Notes: generated by a model from the letters alone, not told the origin. DNA of 64,000 nucleotides from Pocillopora verrucosa (GCF_036669915.1 NC_089324.1:14335131-14399130), one strand, 5' to 3'; positions 19,568-31,153 are shown, counted from the first letter of the stretch. Program-made: numbers and translations.

Positions 19568-20644
19568 TGTGTACGTGTAGGCGCAAGGTGAAACGGAAGC
19601 GAAGGAACCGCGTTTACGCAAACCTGACACTTATGTCAGGTTATGTCAGTTTATGCAAACTAATGTCGCTTGATAATATTTTTTTGCTAAGTGGCACGCG
19701 AAGGTTATCAAGATAAACAACAACATTGAAGTGAATTCATTTTCAATTTTTCGGGTAAATTTGCAATTCAGCGTCCTAGCTCAAATGTATACTTTGCTTT
19801 AAGGATATAGTAAAGAATATAAGCGATTTTCGGTATAGAGTAAGAAAAGGACGATGTTCGATTAGCATCGCGCTTACGAAACTAGACTTCAACGTCCACG
19901 CGGTTTCAGCTTACATTTGTAAACGGTTCCACGATCGTCGAAATAAGTTGGATCATTGGATGAAGGTTTTTACAGATTTCTTTCAGAGATAGTTACGCTG
20001 CAAGCGTGAAGAAAGAGCGACTCTTTTCCCAGTCGAAAGAATCGTTGAAAGAGACAATTAGCTTTTATTTCATAGCTTCGTAACACCGTTCGCAAAGAGA
20101 ATGAAAGTCGATGACGGACAATCTCCTTGGCCCAAGTACATTAAGACAAAGGACATGTCTTCTGTGAGAGCTTTAACGGGCGCCACAATAAATATGGTGA
20201 CCGGTTTAATTTCTTCTAGAGAAGAGAGGCGATCGATCACTGGCGCTGCTTGATATGATAAAGATTTTCCATAGCGAGTTGATGACAAACGGAGACATCT
20301 TTACCTTCGAAAAACATATCTATGGGTTTCTGCATGCTGCTCTTCTTCAAATGTTTCTATCCCAGTCTATCCTGATCTTTTCAAATCGTTGTTGTCTGAA
20401 AAGTTGACCAATTAATGGAAGCATTTTGTTCAACATCTTGTTCGTTAGTATGATAATAAATGACCAACTCGCCAATCAGAATTGACAGAAGAATCGGCAA
20501 AAGGGGTTAACCAATAAAAAGTCATTATGTATTTTCTTTCAAAAAAAGTGACGTCACGGAACACGATTTGTGTCAGGTTAGCGTAGACATTCCCTCGCTT
20601 CCGTTTCACCTAAGGAGGTGGGGGATTACTGGTTAACGTTGGCT
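19568..20644 (-). mobile_element. TIR element carrying a RecQ-like helicase gene fragment (Pack-MULE-like)
   Basis: The element lies in the leader of gene 3. Its ends are inverted repeats: left GGTGAAACGGAAGCGA, AACCTGACAC, with the reverse complement at the right. It interrupts the AGAAAAACA site that is single in uninterrupted genes; the left copy here has decayed to AGAAAGCAT. Inside, on the minus strand, is a decayed RecQ-like helicase N-terminus: FFEGKDVSVC, then TRYGKSLSYQAAPV (motif I, GKS near 20270-20262) and VTIFIVAPVKALTED (motif Ia). A TGACGTCA palindrome is at 20549-20556. No transposase is seen. TIR plus 9-bp target duplication plus a captured gene piece fits a Mutator-like, Pack-MULE-style element; that class is inferred. 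Confidence 0.7.
20069..20365 (-). pseudogene. RecQ-like DNA helicase N-terminal fragment inside the TIR element
   Basis: Reading the minus strand with one frameshift near 20285 gives LKKSSMQKPIDMFFEGKD, VSVC, then TRYGKSLSYQAAPVIDRL and VTIFIVAPVKALTED. This corresponds to the RecQ helicase start: Q-motif region, Walker A (normally PTGxGKS) and motif Ia. No later helicase motifs (DEVH, motif III onward) follow, so only the first part of the gene was captured or retained. Parallel relics are at about 40667-40930 and 62588-62880. It is not a functional ATPase. Confidence 0.6.
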
Positions 20645-20868
20645 AAGAAAAACAGGATGTAAGTGAGTGACCTTCTGAACCGAAGTTAAATGTATTTAGA
20701 AAGCGGGCTATCAACACACAGTCACGCTTTTGTCGTAGAAGATCATGGCCGATTAGGTTTCTGTTTTGTTTGATTGTTTGCATGTTTTCACGAATTACTG
20801 ACTTCGAGTTCTCGCCTAGGTTTTCAAGTCGTAAATTGACGTGTGGAGTTAAACTGATTTAATCCTCA
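20645..20868 (-). promoter_or_regulatory. Displaced 5' flank of gene 3
   Basis: This is the counterpart of the promoter flank of gene 1, now about 1.15 kb from the ATG because of the transposon. The TATA-like box reads AAATGTATTTAG (20688-20699) instead of AAATATATTTAG, so it is mutated. It may be non-functional. Confidence 0.45.
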
Positions 20869-21074
20869 TTAACCCTTTGCTTCATACGAGTAACCAGCAT
20901 TTAATATCTCCTTAAAATATCACCCTTCATTTAAACATTACGGACACGAGAATACAAGAAATGATCACCAACTAGCGAAGCTTAAACATATTCTCCTTGT
21001 CAGCACCTTAGGAAATGTATAAAGAACAGTAAGGAGAATATGCAGACTGATGTTAGGGTGTAAAGCCGGGTTAA
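20869..21074. repeat. TIR element family A
   Basis: A near-full copy starting TTAACCCTTTGC with a small central deletion after CACCAACTAG. The end reads GCCGGGTTAA. Confidence 0.75.
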
Positions 21075-21631
21075 TGTTTAGACATTTGAGAATGATGCAC
21101 TTCGTGGTGGTTATATGGCCGAAGGGGTTTCTACTGCTACTATTTGCACGTACTTCGAAAAATTGTTTCCAAGGTTATGACGATGTAAGAGTTTTTTTGT
21201 AAGCAAAATACCGTTAACAGTGGACTTACTGGCGAACTTCAAATGAGGTCAGAAAATTGAGCTGCAACGCTTTTATTTTACTTTTACACTACAACACCCA
21301 ACATGGTTTCAAGGGTCTCGCCATATCCTACGCTTGCATGGCGAGAAAGGGAAAGGGGCTGGGAACGACGATGCGATACACATGAGGTATCGTCTTTATG
21401 GCAAACCAATTTCCGCCTGGTATGAGGAGCATCAGAAGTTTTTCGTTGACGGCTTGTGCACTTTCCAGTAAAGCTACGTTTAAACGTGCAGACAGTTTTT
21501 GGTGCCCCATACATGTCGATATCCGGAAACTGAAACTAAGCAAGTTTTGCTTAGGGCGATGGCAGATACCCCTTCAACGAATTGTTGTGTAGGATGTTGA
21601 TAACAGACATCGATGTCAGCTATAACTTCCT
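21075..21631. repeat. Array spacer block F
   Basis: A copy of the block that follows family A, closest to 41501-42052. It is noncoding by the same reasoning as the first complete copy. Confidence 0.65.
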
Positions 21632-21779
21632 GGTCCTGGTTGTTCGAAGGTCGGATAACACTCTCCACTGGATAAATCTCTATCCAGTGGATAACTCAGT
21701 ACGTTTTGCTACCACTTATCCGTTATATAGCGATTTATCCGTTGGAAAGCGTTATCCGCCCTTTACACAACTGGGTCCT
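21632..21779. repeat. Palindromic TIR element family C
   Basis: A full copy with GGTTGTTCGAAGGTCGGATA at one end and ACACAACTGGGTCC at the other. Confidence 0.78.
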
Positions 21780-22682
21780 GAGTATTAAAAGGGAGGCTAA
21801 TTTGATTTGGAAAGCGAAGCCGATCGGGTATCGTCTGCCATCGTCTTGGAGATTATCTTATCTAAGACAGTGTATTCACTAAAGCTATCATTAAGCCTAT
21901 ATTTTTAGATGTTCGAAAACAAACTCTTCTCTTTTTCAGATTTATCGGTCGAAAAAAAAAATTTGGCCGGCAGGATTTTTTTTACACACATCCCCCCCCC
22001 CCTCTGGGGCAAGATGTGGCGGAGTTCCGAGCAGGTGAGAAGGGGATACTCTCAGGTCAGCGCTCATTCTTTCTAGCAATATGACTTTCGAATGTTGAAG
22101 GTTGAATTTCAGGCTAGTTCAAAACTGAGTGTTAAATATTTGGAACTGAGGAACGGTTCATTGTTATTTGACACGGTAACATTAATACCTTAAAAGACGA
22201 AAGAAAATTAATGAGCGAGTCAGCCAAGTTCAATTCACTGTTCACGGGTTCAATATTTCTGGTGTCAAAATTATACAGAAATATAAAAGACATCTCTAAA
22301 AGTCACGCAATCGCAAAAAGCGTCTTTTGTTTTGTTTTGTTTTTTTTTTAGGTGGGGGGGGAGCGAGGTCTAACAAGAGCTATCCAATTACTGCTAAGTT
22401 ATTGTAAGAAAACAATGTATTTAATGCAAAATATTCTTTAACAATCAGAATCTTATAATATTTACATGTGCTACATTATTACGAATATGCATAAACGCCA
22501 CCGGCAAACCGAATTTGAAATCTTAAAGCTCATTAGTTCAGGTGTATTTGACAAAGCTTCTTCGAGAAGAAGAATAAACTTACAAATTCCAGTCTCTGAT
22601 TATTGCACATTAGGAGAGAAACAGTTCGGGCCATTAGAAGTAGAAAACAAACAGCGAAGTAAATAAGTGTCTGTTGAAACAG
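21780..22682. repeat. Array spacer block H and short 3' flank
   Basis: Noncoding spacer as in the other units, with A- and C-runs near 21953 and 22002 and T/G runs near 22340-22360. It ends in the presumed 3' UTR of gene 4. Confidence 0.6.
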
Positions 22683-24872
22683 CTACTTTAATATGAAAAT
22701 CTTTTTAGCGGTAGTCACGAGAATACGTCCATCTGGTGTTGCTGCTATTCTACGAGGCCAAGGTAAACGAGTGATACTTTTGCCAGTGAAGCGACCGTCC
22801 AGAGAAAACTGCTGAACTCGACCATTCCACTGATCACACACCAGAAGATTATTGAAGCTGTCTATAAGCAAATTACTCGGGTTGATAAATTGTCCATCTT
22901 TATTCCCTAGTTTGCCAAACTTGTGTAAGAATGTTCCTGACCTGTCGAAAGCCTTGATGCATTGATTTCCGTTTTCGGAGACGAAAAAGTTGTTTTTGTA
23001 AGGCAAACAGCTCCCTGGGTTGTTTAATTTTTCTGAGCCGATGTTTCCAAAGATGGAAATAGTCTCTCCCTCACGTGACATCACCTGTATCCTATTACTC
23101 GAAATCTCGGTTACAACAATGCGACGTTCTTCATCCAAACAAACATCAATTGGGTGATTAAACTCTCCTATTCCTACCCCTTTTTTCCCTAAAGTTTTCA
23201 CAACAGTTCCTGTCTGGATATTAATTTGTTGTATACTGTTGTTATTTGTGTCTGCAATCAAAATCTCGTCATCGTTCAAATATGTCACGCCAGATGGGTC
23301 TTTAAATTCCCCTTTAGCTCCAATTTTTCTCAGACATTTACCATTTTTATCGAATATGTAAACACAGTTTTTACCATTGTCAGTTACCGCAATATTCCCT
23401 ATTGCATTTACCGCGATTCCAAATAGACGGCCGACCTGTTCTCCTTCTAATAAATTGAGATCCCACTCACCGACCACAATAAGTTCACGCTCTTTCACCG
23501 CCACAGTGAACGGAGAGTGAGCGAGTGTATCACCATTAATCTTCACTTCAATGCTGTAAGCACCGGGTACTTTGGGTATAAATTTGACCTCGAATCTACC
23601 GTTTTCTGTGTTGTAAACAGTGACTTGTGCGACATCTTTGTCTGGTTGTATGAGAACTTCAATTTGCTGTTTGAGATCAGGCTGGTTACTTATTTCTCCA
23701 TCAGGTGTTTTGGAGAATAAAATAAACTTTGCCTCTAAACCAGCCTGAAAAGTTTGATCCAGTCCCTCCAGAGTGGACCAGCTTGCGTCTGCTATGTCTT
23801 CGGTGGCGATGTCGCCCAAGTTGAAGCCCACGGCAGGAGTGGGGTAAAACTTGATGAACGAGGTCTGATGGTGTTGTGCAGCTGGGATTCCTCGAAGCTC
23901 CTCAAATCTCTGTTTCAAATTGTGCTTGTTTTGCATGATATCCCAGCTTGAGCTTTTCTGTATCAAGTTTTCGGCAAAATCGGCGACTTTGTTGTTTTGT
24001 TTCATCAGAGATTCTATTGCCTGTCGGGCCGAGTTGATTTTTTGGAGTCTCGTGACGCACGTTGTCTCGATTGATTCAATTGCTTTCCGCTCGCGCTCTC
24101 GAATCTCTGCGATCATCTTCTCGGCTGCTTGAAAGACTCCTCGTTTAGCGACGGAGGCATTTTCTTGCAGGCTGTTTGCTGTATTTTGGAATTGTTGAAG
24201 CGTTTCCTTTAAATCGTTTTCCCTTGTTCGGCTCTCTGCGGCATCCGCCATGATGTTTCCTTTCTCGTTGTCAGCTGCTTCGTCGAGCAATTGAACTTTG
24301 TGACTTTGATGATCCGTGACGATGCAAAGATGGCAAACACAACACTGACACTGTAGGCAGTAAAATCTCGTCATCTCTCGCTCGTGGTACTTCTTGGTGC
24401 AAAAGGGCTGTCGCTTTAACAGAGTCTCGTAATCTTGATCTTGGAAGTCTTTAACAGGCATGACTTTGTGTCCCTCAAAGGCGTCGCGCATAATTTCATG
24501 TGCGTTAAGACAATCGGAACACATGAATCGGGCACAATCAAAGCAGTAATGGACATTGGAGCTTGTCCTCTTACAGTTGCCACAAGTGACGTTTATTCCA
24601 TTGCCACTTTGCCGAACGGCAAGTATATTCAACAAACTGTTGTGAAAGAAACTAGTTGGCAACGCTTCGAAGCGATTTCCTTCTGGCAAGTGGATTTCTG
24701 CCTGACACTCGGGGCATCGAAACTTTCCATGTCTTTGGCTCACTCTTGCGTGTTTTTCTAAACACTCACAGCAGAACGTGTGAAAACACGATATAATTTT
24801 CGGCTCTTTGTAGGTCTCGAGACAAACTGAGCAAGTAACCTGTTTGGTGAGATTTCTCAAGAAGGACTCCAT
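22683..24872 (-). CDS. TRIM-NHL E3 ubiquitin ligase, array gene 4
   Basis: An intact 729-residue frame with the same RING, B-box 1, B-box 2, coiled coil, filamin and six-blade NHL order. All zinc ligands are retained. The coiled coil is class I (LQQFQNTANSLQENAS). Blade-entry residues are KDPSG, NHPID, NNPGS, INPSN and PWPRR, again unlike the neighbours. Blade 6 reads RRIAATPDG where most copies have RGIAATPDG or HGIAATPDG. The promoter flank is uninterrupted, with AAATATATTTAG at 24976-24987, 104 nt before the ATG. A 63-nt piece identical to 23321-23383 of this gene is found in the spacer at 60691-60753. Confidence 0.92.
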   Translation of the reverse strand: MESFLRNLTKQVTCSVCLETYKEPKIISCFHTFCCECLEKHARVSQRHGKFRCPECQAEIHLPEGNRFEALPTSFFHNSLLNILAVRQSGNGINVTCGNCKRTSSNVHYCFDCARFMCSDCLNAHEIMRDAFEGHKVMPVKDFQDQDYETLLKRQPFCTKKYHEREMTRFYCLQCQCCVCHLCIVTDHQSHKVQLLDEAADNEKGNIMADAAESRTRENDLKETLQQFQNTANSLQENASVAKRGVFQAAEKMIAEIRERERKAIESIETTCVTRLQKINSARQAIESLMKQNNKVADFAENLIQKSSSWDIMQNKHNLKQRFEELRGIPAAQHHQTSFIKFYPTPAVGFNLGDIATEDIADASWSTLEGLDQTFQAGLEAKFILFSKTPDGEISNQPDLKQQIEVLIQPDKDVAQVTVYNTENGRFEVKFIPKVPGAYSIEVKINGDTLAHSPFTVAVKERELIVVGEWDLNLLEGEQVGRLFGIAVNAIGNIAVTDNGKNCVYIFDKNGKCLRKIGAKGEFKDPSGVTYLNDDEILIADTNNNSIQQINIQTGTVVKTLGKKGVGIGEFNHPIDVCLDEERRIVVTEISSNRIQVMSREGETISIFGNIGSEKLNNPGSCLPYKNNFFVSENGNQCIKAFDRSGTFLHKFGKLGNKDGQFINPSNLLIDSFNNLLVCDQWNGRVQQFSLDGRFTGKSITRLPWPRRIAATPDGRILVTTAKKIFILK

Positions 24873-25156
24873 TGTCAGCGTTCAACAAGATTGCTGGTAA
24901 AGACAGCCTGAAAACGCTATTTTTGAAATTCCGAGAAAAACAGGATGTAGTTGAGTGACCTTTTGAACTGAATCTAAATATATTTAGAAACTGGGCTATC
25001 ATTACGCAGTCACCCTTTTGTTGTAGAAGATCATGACCGATAAGGTTTCTTTTTGTTTTGTTTGTTTGCACGTTTTCACGCATTACTGACTTCGAATTCT
25101 CGGTTACGTTTTCAAGTCGTGAATTGATGTGTGGAGTTACACTGATCTGTTCATCA
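24873..25156 (-). promoter_or_regulatory. Conserved 5' flank with TATA-like box, gene 4
   Basis: The TATA-like core is at 24976-24987. The near-ATG sequence GCGTTTTCAGG could serve as a splice acceptor for a leader intron. The flank ends at a family A element. Confidence 0.5.
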
Positions 25157-25369
25157 TTAATTCTTTGACCTTTAAGAGTGACTAACATCTAATTTCTCCT
25201 TATAATATCACCCCTGATTTAAACATTATGGACACGAGAATACAAGAAATGATCACCAAATAGGGAAGCGTTTGATTATTAAACATATTCTCCTTGTCAG
25301 CACCTTAGGAAATGTATAAAGAACAGTAAGGAGAATATGCAGACTGATGTTAGGGTGTAAAGGCTCAAT
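25157..25369. repeat. TIR element family A
   Basis: A full-length copy with a degraded right end (GTGTAAAGGCTCAATG), like the one at 16441-16652. Confidence 0.75.
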
Positions 25370-25925
25370 GTTTAAACATTTGAGAATGATGTATTCCGTG
25401 GTCATTGTATGGTCGATGGGGCTGTACTGGTACCGTGTGCCGTACTTCAAAAAATTGTTTCCAGGGTTATGACGGTGTAAGGATTTTTTTTGGCAAAATA
25501 TTATTAACAGTGGACTTACTGGTGAGCTTCCTGTGGGGAAAGTTTGTCAGATGATTGACCAGCAACGCTTTGATTTAAGTTTTATACTACAGCACCCAAC
25601 ATGGTTCCCAGGGTCTCGCCATTTCTCACAGTAACATGACGAGAAGGGGAAACGAGCTGGGAACGACGATGCAATACTCCTGAGGGATTTTCTTTATAGG
25701 AAACCGATTGCCGCCTGATATGAGGAGCTTCAGAGGTTTTTTTCGTTTATGGCTAGTGCGTTTTCCAGAAAACCCACATGTGAACGTGTAGAGAGATGAG
25801 GCAGTTTTTGGTGCCCCATACACGTCGATATCTAAATAAGGTGAGGAAGTTTTGATAAGCCGATGGCAGATACTCCTTCAATGAATTGTTGTGTAGGATG
25901 TTGAAAAGAGACATCGATGTCAGCG
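25370..25925. repeat. Array spacer block F
   Basis: A noncoding copy of block F. The join to the family C element is shortened at 25926. Confidence 0.65.
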
Positions 25926-26049
25926 ATAACACCCTCCACTGGATAAATCTCTATCCGGTTGATAACGCAGTACGTTTTGCTGTCACTTATCCGCTGGATA
26001 GCGATTTATCCGTTGGATAGTGTTATCCACCCTTTATACAACTGGGCCC
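25926..26049. repeat. Palindromic TIR element family C, left end lost
   Basis: The copy begins at ACACCCTCCACTGGATAAAT. The terminal GTTGTTCGAAGG segment is deleted, and the right end ACAACTGGGCC is intact. Confidence 0.75.
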
Positions 26050-27018
26050 TGACCATTAAAACGGAAGCTAATTTGACTGAGTTGAAATCGAAGTTGATCG
26101 GGTATCGTTTGGAGAGTGTCATATATCTAAGACAGTTTATTCACTGGAACTACAGTAAGCCTTCACTTTTAGATATTGCCGTCGGCAAGTAGGAAAACAA
26201 ACTCTTCTTTTTTCAGATTTATCGGTCTAAAAAAAATTGGTCTGCAGGGTTATTACAGACCTCCCCCACCCCCCTCCTCTGGGATGTGGCGGAATTTCGC
26301 GCAGGTGAGAAGGGATTACTCTCAGGTCGGTGCTTATTCATTCGAGCAATATGGCTTTCGATGGTGGAAGGTTGAATTTCAGGCTATTTTAAAACTGAGT
26401 GTTAAATATTTGGAAGGAACGGTTGATTGTCATTTTACGCTATAAGATCAATTCCTTAAAATGAAAGAAAGTTGATGAATGAGTCAGCCAGGTTCAATTC
26501 ACTGTTCACGGTTTCAATATTCCTGGTGTCAAAATTATACAGAATAAGAAAGACATCTTTAAAAGTCACGCAACTGCAAAAAGTGGGTTTTTCGTTTTTT
26601 GGGGGGAGGGAGTGAGGCCGAAAAAGAGCTGGATGTCACATGGTACTCGTCTATTTCAGCACCTGGCACGTATCACCCTTTCTAGTAGAAGAAAGCAAGA
26701 TATATGCAATTACTGCTCAGTTATCGTAAGAAAATAATGTTTTTAATGCGACTTATTTAGTACAAATTATTCTTTAACGATCAGAATTCTGTAATATTTA
26801 CATGTGCTACATTATTACGAATATGCATAAATGCCACTAACATACATAATTTGAAATATCTAAGCTAATTAGTTCAGTTGTATTTGATAAAGCTTCTTCG
26901 AGAAGAAGAATAAACTTACAAATCCCAGTCTCCGATTATTGCACATCAGGAAAGAAACAGTTCGGGCCATTAGGAGTAGAACAAAAACTGCGAAGTAAAT
27001 AAGTGTCTGTTGAAACAG
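26050..27018. repeat. Array spacer block H and short 3' flank
   Basis: Noncoding spacer with the usual landmarks, ending in the 3' UTR-like sequence of the following pseudogene. Confidence 0.6.
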
Positions 27019-28748
27019 CTATTTTGATATGAAAATTTTTTTAGGGGTAGTCACGAGACTACGTCCATCTGGAGTGGCTGCTACTCCACGAGGATGAGAT
27101 AAATGAGTGATACTTTTACCAGTGAAGCGACGGTTCAGATTATTGGAGCTGTCTATAGGCAAACCACTCGAGTAGTTAAGTTGTCCATCTTGATTGCCTT
27201 TTTTTCTAAACTCGTGTACGAATGTTCCTAACTTGTCCAAAGCCTTTATGTAATGATTTTCGGTATCGGAGACGAAAAACTTGTCTTTGTAAGGCAAGCA
27301 GCTCTTTGGGTGTATTAATTTTTCCGGGCCGAAGTTTCCAAAGATGGAAATAGTCTCTCCCTCACGTGACATCACCTGTATCCCATTATTCCAAAAGTCG
27401 GTCATAGCAATGCGACGTTCTTCATCCAAACAAACGTCACCTGGGATATCAAATCTCCCTAAAGTTTCCCTAAAGTTTTCACAACAGTTCCTGTCTGGAT
27501 ATTGGTTTGTTGTATTCTGTCGTTATTTGTGTCCACAATCAAAATCTCGTCACCCTTTAAATATGTCACACAATGTGGGTTCCCCTTTAATTCCAATTTT
27601 CTCTGAAATTTACTATTTTTATCGAATATGTAAACACATTGTTTACCATTGTCAGTTACGGCAATATTCTTTTTCATATTTACCGCAATTCCAACGAGAA
27701 TGTCGACCTGTTCTCCTTGTAATGAATGCAGATCCAACTCATCGACCACACTAAGTTCACGCTCCTTCAGCGCCACAGTGAACGCAGAGTTGGCGAGTGT
27801 ATCTCCACTAATCTTTACTTCAATGCTGTAAGCACGAGGTACTTCGGGTGTAAATTTCACCTCGAATCTACCGTTTTCTGTGTTGCAAACAGTGACTTGT
27901 GTGACATCTTAGGCTGGTTGTATGAGAACTTCAATTTACTGTTTGAGATCAGGCTGGTTACTTATGTCTCCTTAACGTGATTTGGGGAATAAGATAAAGT
28001 TTGTTTCTAAACCAGCCTGAAAAGTTTGATCCAGTCCCTCTAGGGTGGAACGACTTCCGTCTGCTATATCTTCGGTGACAATGTCGCCCAGTTTAAAGCC
28101 CACAACAGGAGTGGGGTAAAACTTGATGAACGAGGTCTGATGGTGTTTTGTTTTGCCTCCCAAGCCGAGTAAGTTCACAGTAAGTTCACGCTCCTTTACC
28201 GCCACAATGAACGGAGAGATGAGTGTATCTCCATTAATCTTCACTTCAATGCTGTAAGCGCCGGGTAGTTTGGGTATAAATTTGACCTCGAATCTACCGT
28301 TTTCTGTGTTGGAAACAGTGACTTGTGTGACATTTTTGTCTGGTTGTATGAGAACTTCAATTTGCTGTTTGAGATCAGGCTGGTTACTAATTTCGCCATC
28401 AGGTGTTTTGGGGAATAGAATGAACTTTGCTTCTAAACCAGCCTGAAAAGTTTGATCCAGTCCCTTCAGAGTGGACCGACTTGCGTCTGCTATGTCTTTG
28501 GTGGCGATGTCGCCCAAATTGAAGCCCACAGCAGGAGTGGGGTAAAACTTGATGAACGAGGTCTGATGGTGTTGTGCAGCTTGGATTCCTCGAAGCTCCT
28601 CAAATCTCTGTTTCTAATTTGGCTTGTTTTGCATGACGTCCCAGCTCGAGCTTTTCTGTATCAAGTTTTCGGCAAAGTCGGCGACTTTGTTGTTTTGTTT
28701 CATCAGAGATCCTATGGCTTGTCGGGTCGAATTGATTTTTTGGAGTCT
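27019..28748 (-). pseudogene. TRIM-NHL pseudogene, locus 5, with duplicated filamin domain
   Basis: From the 5' side there is part of the coiled coil (28748-28560), a filamin copy in frame (28529-28190), a second filamin copy (28140-27860) and then NHL blades in shifted frames (27860-27459, 27429-27019). The second filamin copy carries three nonsense codons, at 27909-27911, 27936-27938 and about 27972-27974. A duplication of CCCTAAAGTTT near 27465 shifts the frame, and part of blade 5 is deleted near 27137. The RING and both B-boxes are absent: at 28748 the coding sequence is fused to noncoding block D. It is not functional. Confidence 0.9.
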
Positions 28749-29270
28749 CTTCTAAACTTTAGTTTATATCCTTTTGATTGTGTTTGCGCTAAGATTTTTC
28801 ATCTAAATTTGTTAGAGGGGTGTTGAATGGAAAGCAGAACAGGTAAAGGTGCGTGGGAAGAAGTGCCTTTGATATTAGCATAAAACGGATTATTTGTCAT
28901 GATTCGTGGGTGTTTCTGTTCATGCTCTAAGACGTTTTAAGAAGTAATTTTTTATTTGGAGTCAGTTGAAAGTTATCTGTGATTGCTTTAGCTTCGCTTT
29001 ACTTGGTTTTTTGATTTGTTCTGAAAATTCGTGCCACTTTCTTAAATCAATCAGATTCAAAAGTATAACCAGTCACGTTTTCAGGTCACTCGCGTTTCCC
29101 TGCACTTTGCTCTGTGATCGCTTTTATTTTGATTTTTGACTCATAAGCCATTTTCGATATATTAAAATTCAAACTTGGCTCCTTGGGCGAATAACACAAA
29201 GGAAAGCACATCGGGGTTGAGGGATTAGTTATTCATTTCTTTTTGTCATTATCCATAGCCTCAGAGCCAT
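28749..29270. repeat. Segmentally duplicated noncoding block D, copy 2 (deleted)
   Basis: Starts CTTCTAAACTTTAGTTTATA, fused directly to the coiled-coil coding sequence of pseudogene 5. Relative to copy 1 an internal stretch (about 7981-8375) is missing, joined at a shared TCA. It shares the CATAGCCTCAGAGCCATGTT junction with copy 3. Confidence 0.7.
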
Positions 29271-30034
29271 GTTTGTGGGATTGTACTTTATTTGACCAGG
29301 GCAATGTTTATTCGACTTCAACATCACCCAACAGTAACAACACTGGTATCATCTCTAATTCGCATTAAATCAACCTCGCTCCTATTCGGCAAAATTTTGT
29401 TCGCTTTGGCGTCTGCCTCTTTTGAAAAAATAACTAAAAAATTTAATTTTTACAACTGCCATTTACCATGGTTTTGATATCCGAAAAACGCAATCCTACC
29501 GATCCATTTAGCCTTTCCAATACGTTAAGTGGAAGGCCACACCACTTACAGAAGCCGAGTTTTACGGCGCTCTCACTCCGAGGAATCTTTATGTTGTCGT
29601 TCATTCATAAAACACACGCTTTGGGTAGATTGTTTTTAATTGTCGTGCGAAGAAACTATTGATATGAGCCACAATTCAGCCGGATTTCACCGAAAATTTC
29701 ACCTTCAGACTCTTTATTAAGAATAAAAAACTTCAGGCAGAAGTGTTTAATACAACCTGCCGAACTATTTTAGTTTATGGACTATTGCGTATTGTAAACT
29801 TTGATGGTTGGACATTTTTGAAAGCTTTAAATTAAGAGAATAATCTGATTGGTTAAAAAAGACCAGTGGTCCTATTCCACCGATCAGATTATACTCTCAG
29901 TTGCACTCAAAAAGTAGGGAAAGACACTCGACTACGTCTCGTGTTTTCCCCTACATTTCTCTCTCGCTCTAGACGCCTCCTGCGTGCTCTACTACAGAAC
30001 AGAGCACATTCGAATATGTTGAATATGGTTTGAT

Positions 30035-30281
30035 CCATAATGATTTTAGATATATGAAATTCATATATTTGCACTGCGGTGAAGAAACGAATTTAAGAGA
30101 TCCTCGCAGCTAAGATCACTACTGAACTAGTAGTTGAAAATAGGACCTGAAAAAAATTCAGGCCCGCACGGGATTTGAACCCATCACCTCTGCGATACCG
30201 GTGCAGCGCTCTACCAACTGAGCTAACAAACCAACTGGGAGCTGGTCAATATGTTGGGTCCAAATAAACCATCCAAGTGAT
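30035..30281 (-). mobile_element. tRNA-derived SINE, copy 1
   Basis: On the minus strand the head reads like a tRNA with pol III boxes: A box TTAGCTCAGTTGGTAGAGCG and B box GGGTTCAAATCCC. A short hairpin tail (CCTGAATTTTTTTCAGG) and an AT-rich end with TATATGAAATTCATATATTT follow. It is flanked by an imperfect target duplication, GAATATGGTTTGAT (30021-30034) and GAATAATGTTTTGAT (30282-30296). The undisturbed site is visible in copy 1 of the module near 10410. It is a retroposon, not a functional tRNA gene. Confidence 0.88.
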
Positions 30282-30473
30282 GAATAATGTTTTGATGTAT
30301 CAGCATCTATTTCCGCTCATGACATCTGTCAAATACAGGTAGATTTCGACGTATCAAAAACATCCTCTCTCCAATCCCTCTCTTTCACGACAACAATGGG
30401 AAGTACAATTACGAACAGTCTTACAAGCACCTTCAAGTTATAAGACAATTAGAATTTTAAAAAAGTTATCCTT

Positions 30474-30683
30474 TAATCCTTTAACTCCCGGACGTGATTC
30501 ACATGTAACTTCTCCCTATAATATCTAAACTTTAACCAGCAAACAGGTCATGAGAATATTCAAACTTATCAGATAGAAGTTGTTATCGTGATCTAACACC
30601 AAACACTTGTAACTTATTTACAAGGAAATGTGTAGCAGCTAGAGGGGAGAATTAACAATCAGATCTTGGAGTTAAAGAGTTAA
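30474..30683. repeat. TIR element family B, copy 2
   Basis: Starts TTAATCCTTTAACTCCC and ends GGAGTTAAAGAGTTAA. It is in the same position within the module as copy 1. Confidence 0.72.
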
Positions 30684-31153
30684 TTTTACAAAATCACGCA
30701 ACCGCATAAAACGGTTCTTTCTGTATTTTTTGTTTTTGGAAGCGAGGGCTATCAAGAGCTGGATATCGCATAGTACTTGTCTATTTCAGCACCAGGCACG
30801 TATCGCTATTTCGAGTAGAAGAATGCAATATGCAATATATGCAATTAGTGCTAAGTTATCGAAAGAAAATAATGAATGTAATGCGACGTATCTAGTGCAA
30901 AATATTCTTTAACAATCAGAATCTTATAATATTTACATGTGCTACATTATTACGAATATGCATAAATACCACTAACATACATAATTTTAAATCTCTAAGC
31001 TAAATAGTTCAGTTGTATTTGACAAAGCTTCTTCGAAAAGAAGAATAAACTTACAAATTCCAGTCTCCGATTATAGCACATTAGGAAAGAAACGGTGTGG
31101 GTCATTAGAAGTAGAATACAAACTGTGAAGTAAATAAGTGTCTATTGAAACAG

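Larger units (their letters stand above)
29271..31153. repeat. Long 3'-flank module, copy 2
   Basis: A noncoding module equivalent to 9668-11268, interrupted by a SINE at 30035-30281. It contains TIR element B and ends in the presumed 3' UTR of gene 6. Confidence 0.65.

Noticed and set aside
30165-30240. tRNA-like sequence with A and B boxes (also 45570-45640)
   Set aside because: It is the head of a SINE with tail and target duplication. The acceptor stem is not properly formed, so it is not called as a tRNA gene.
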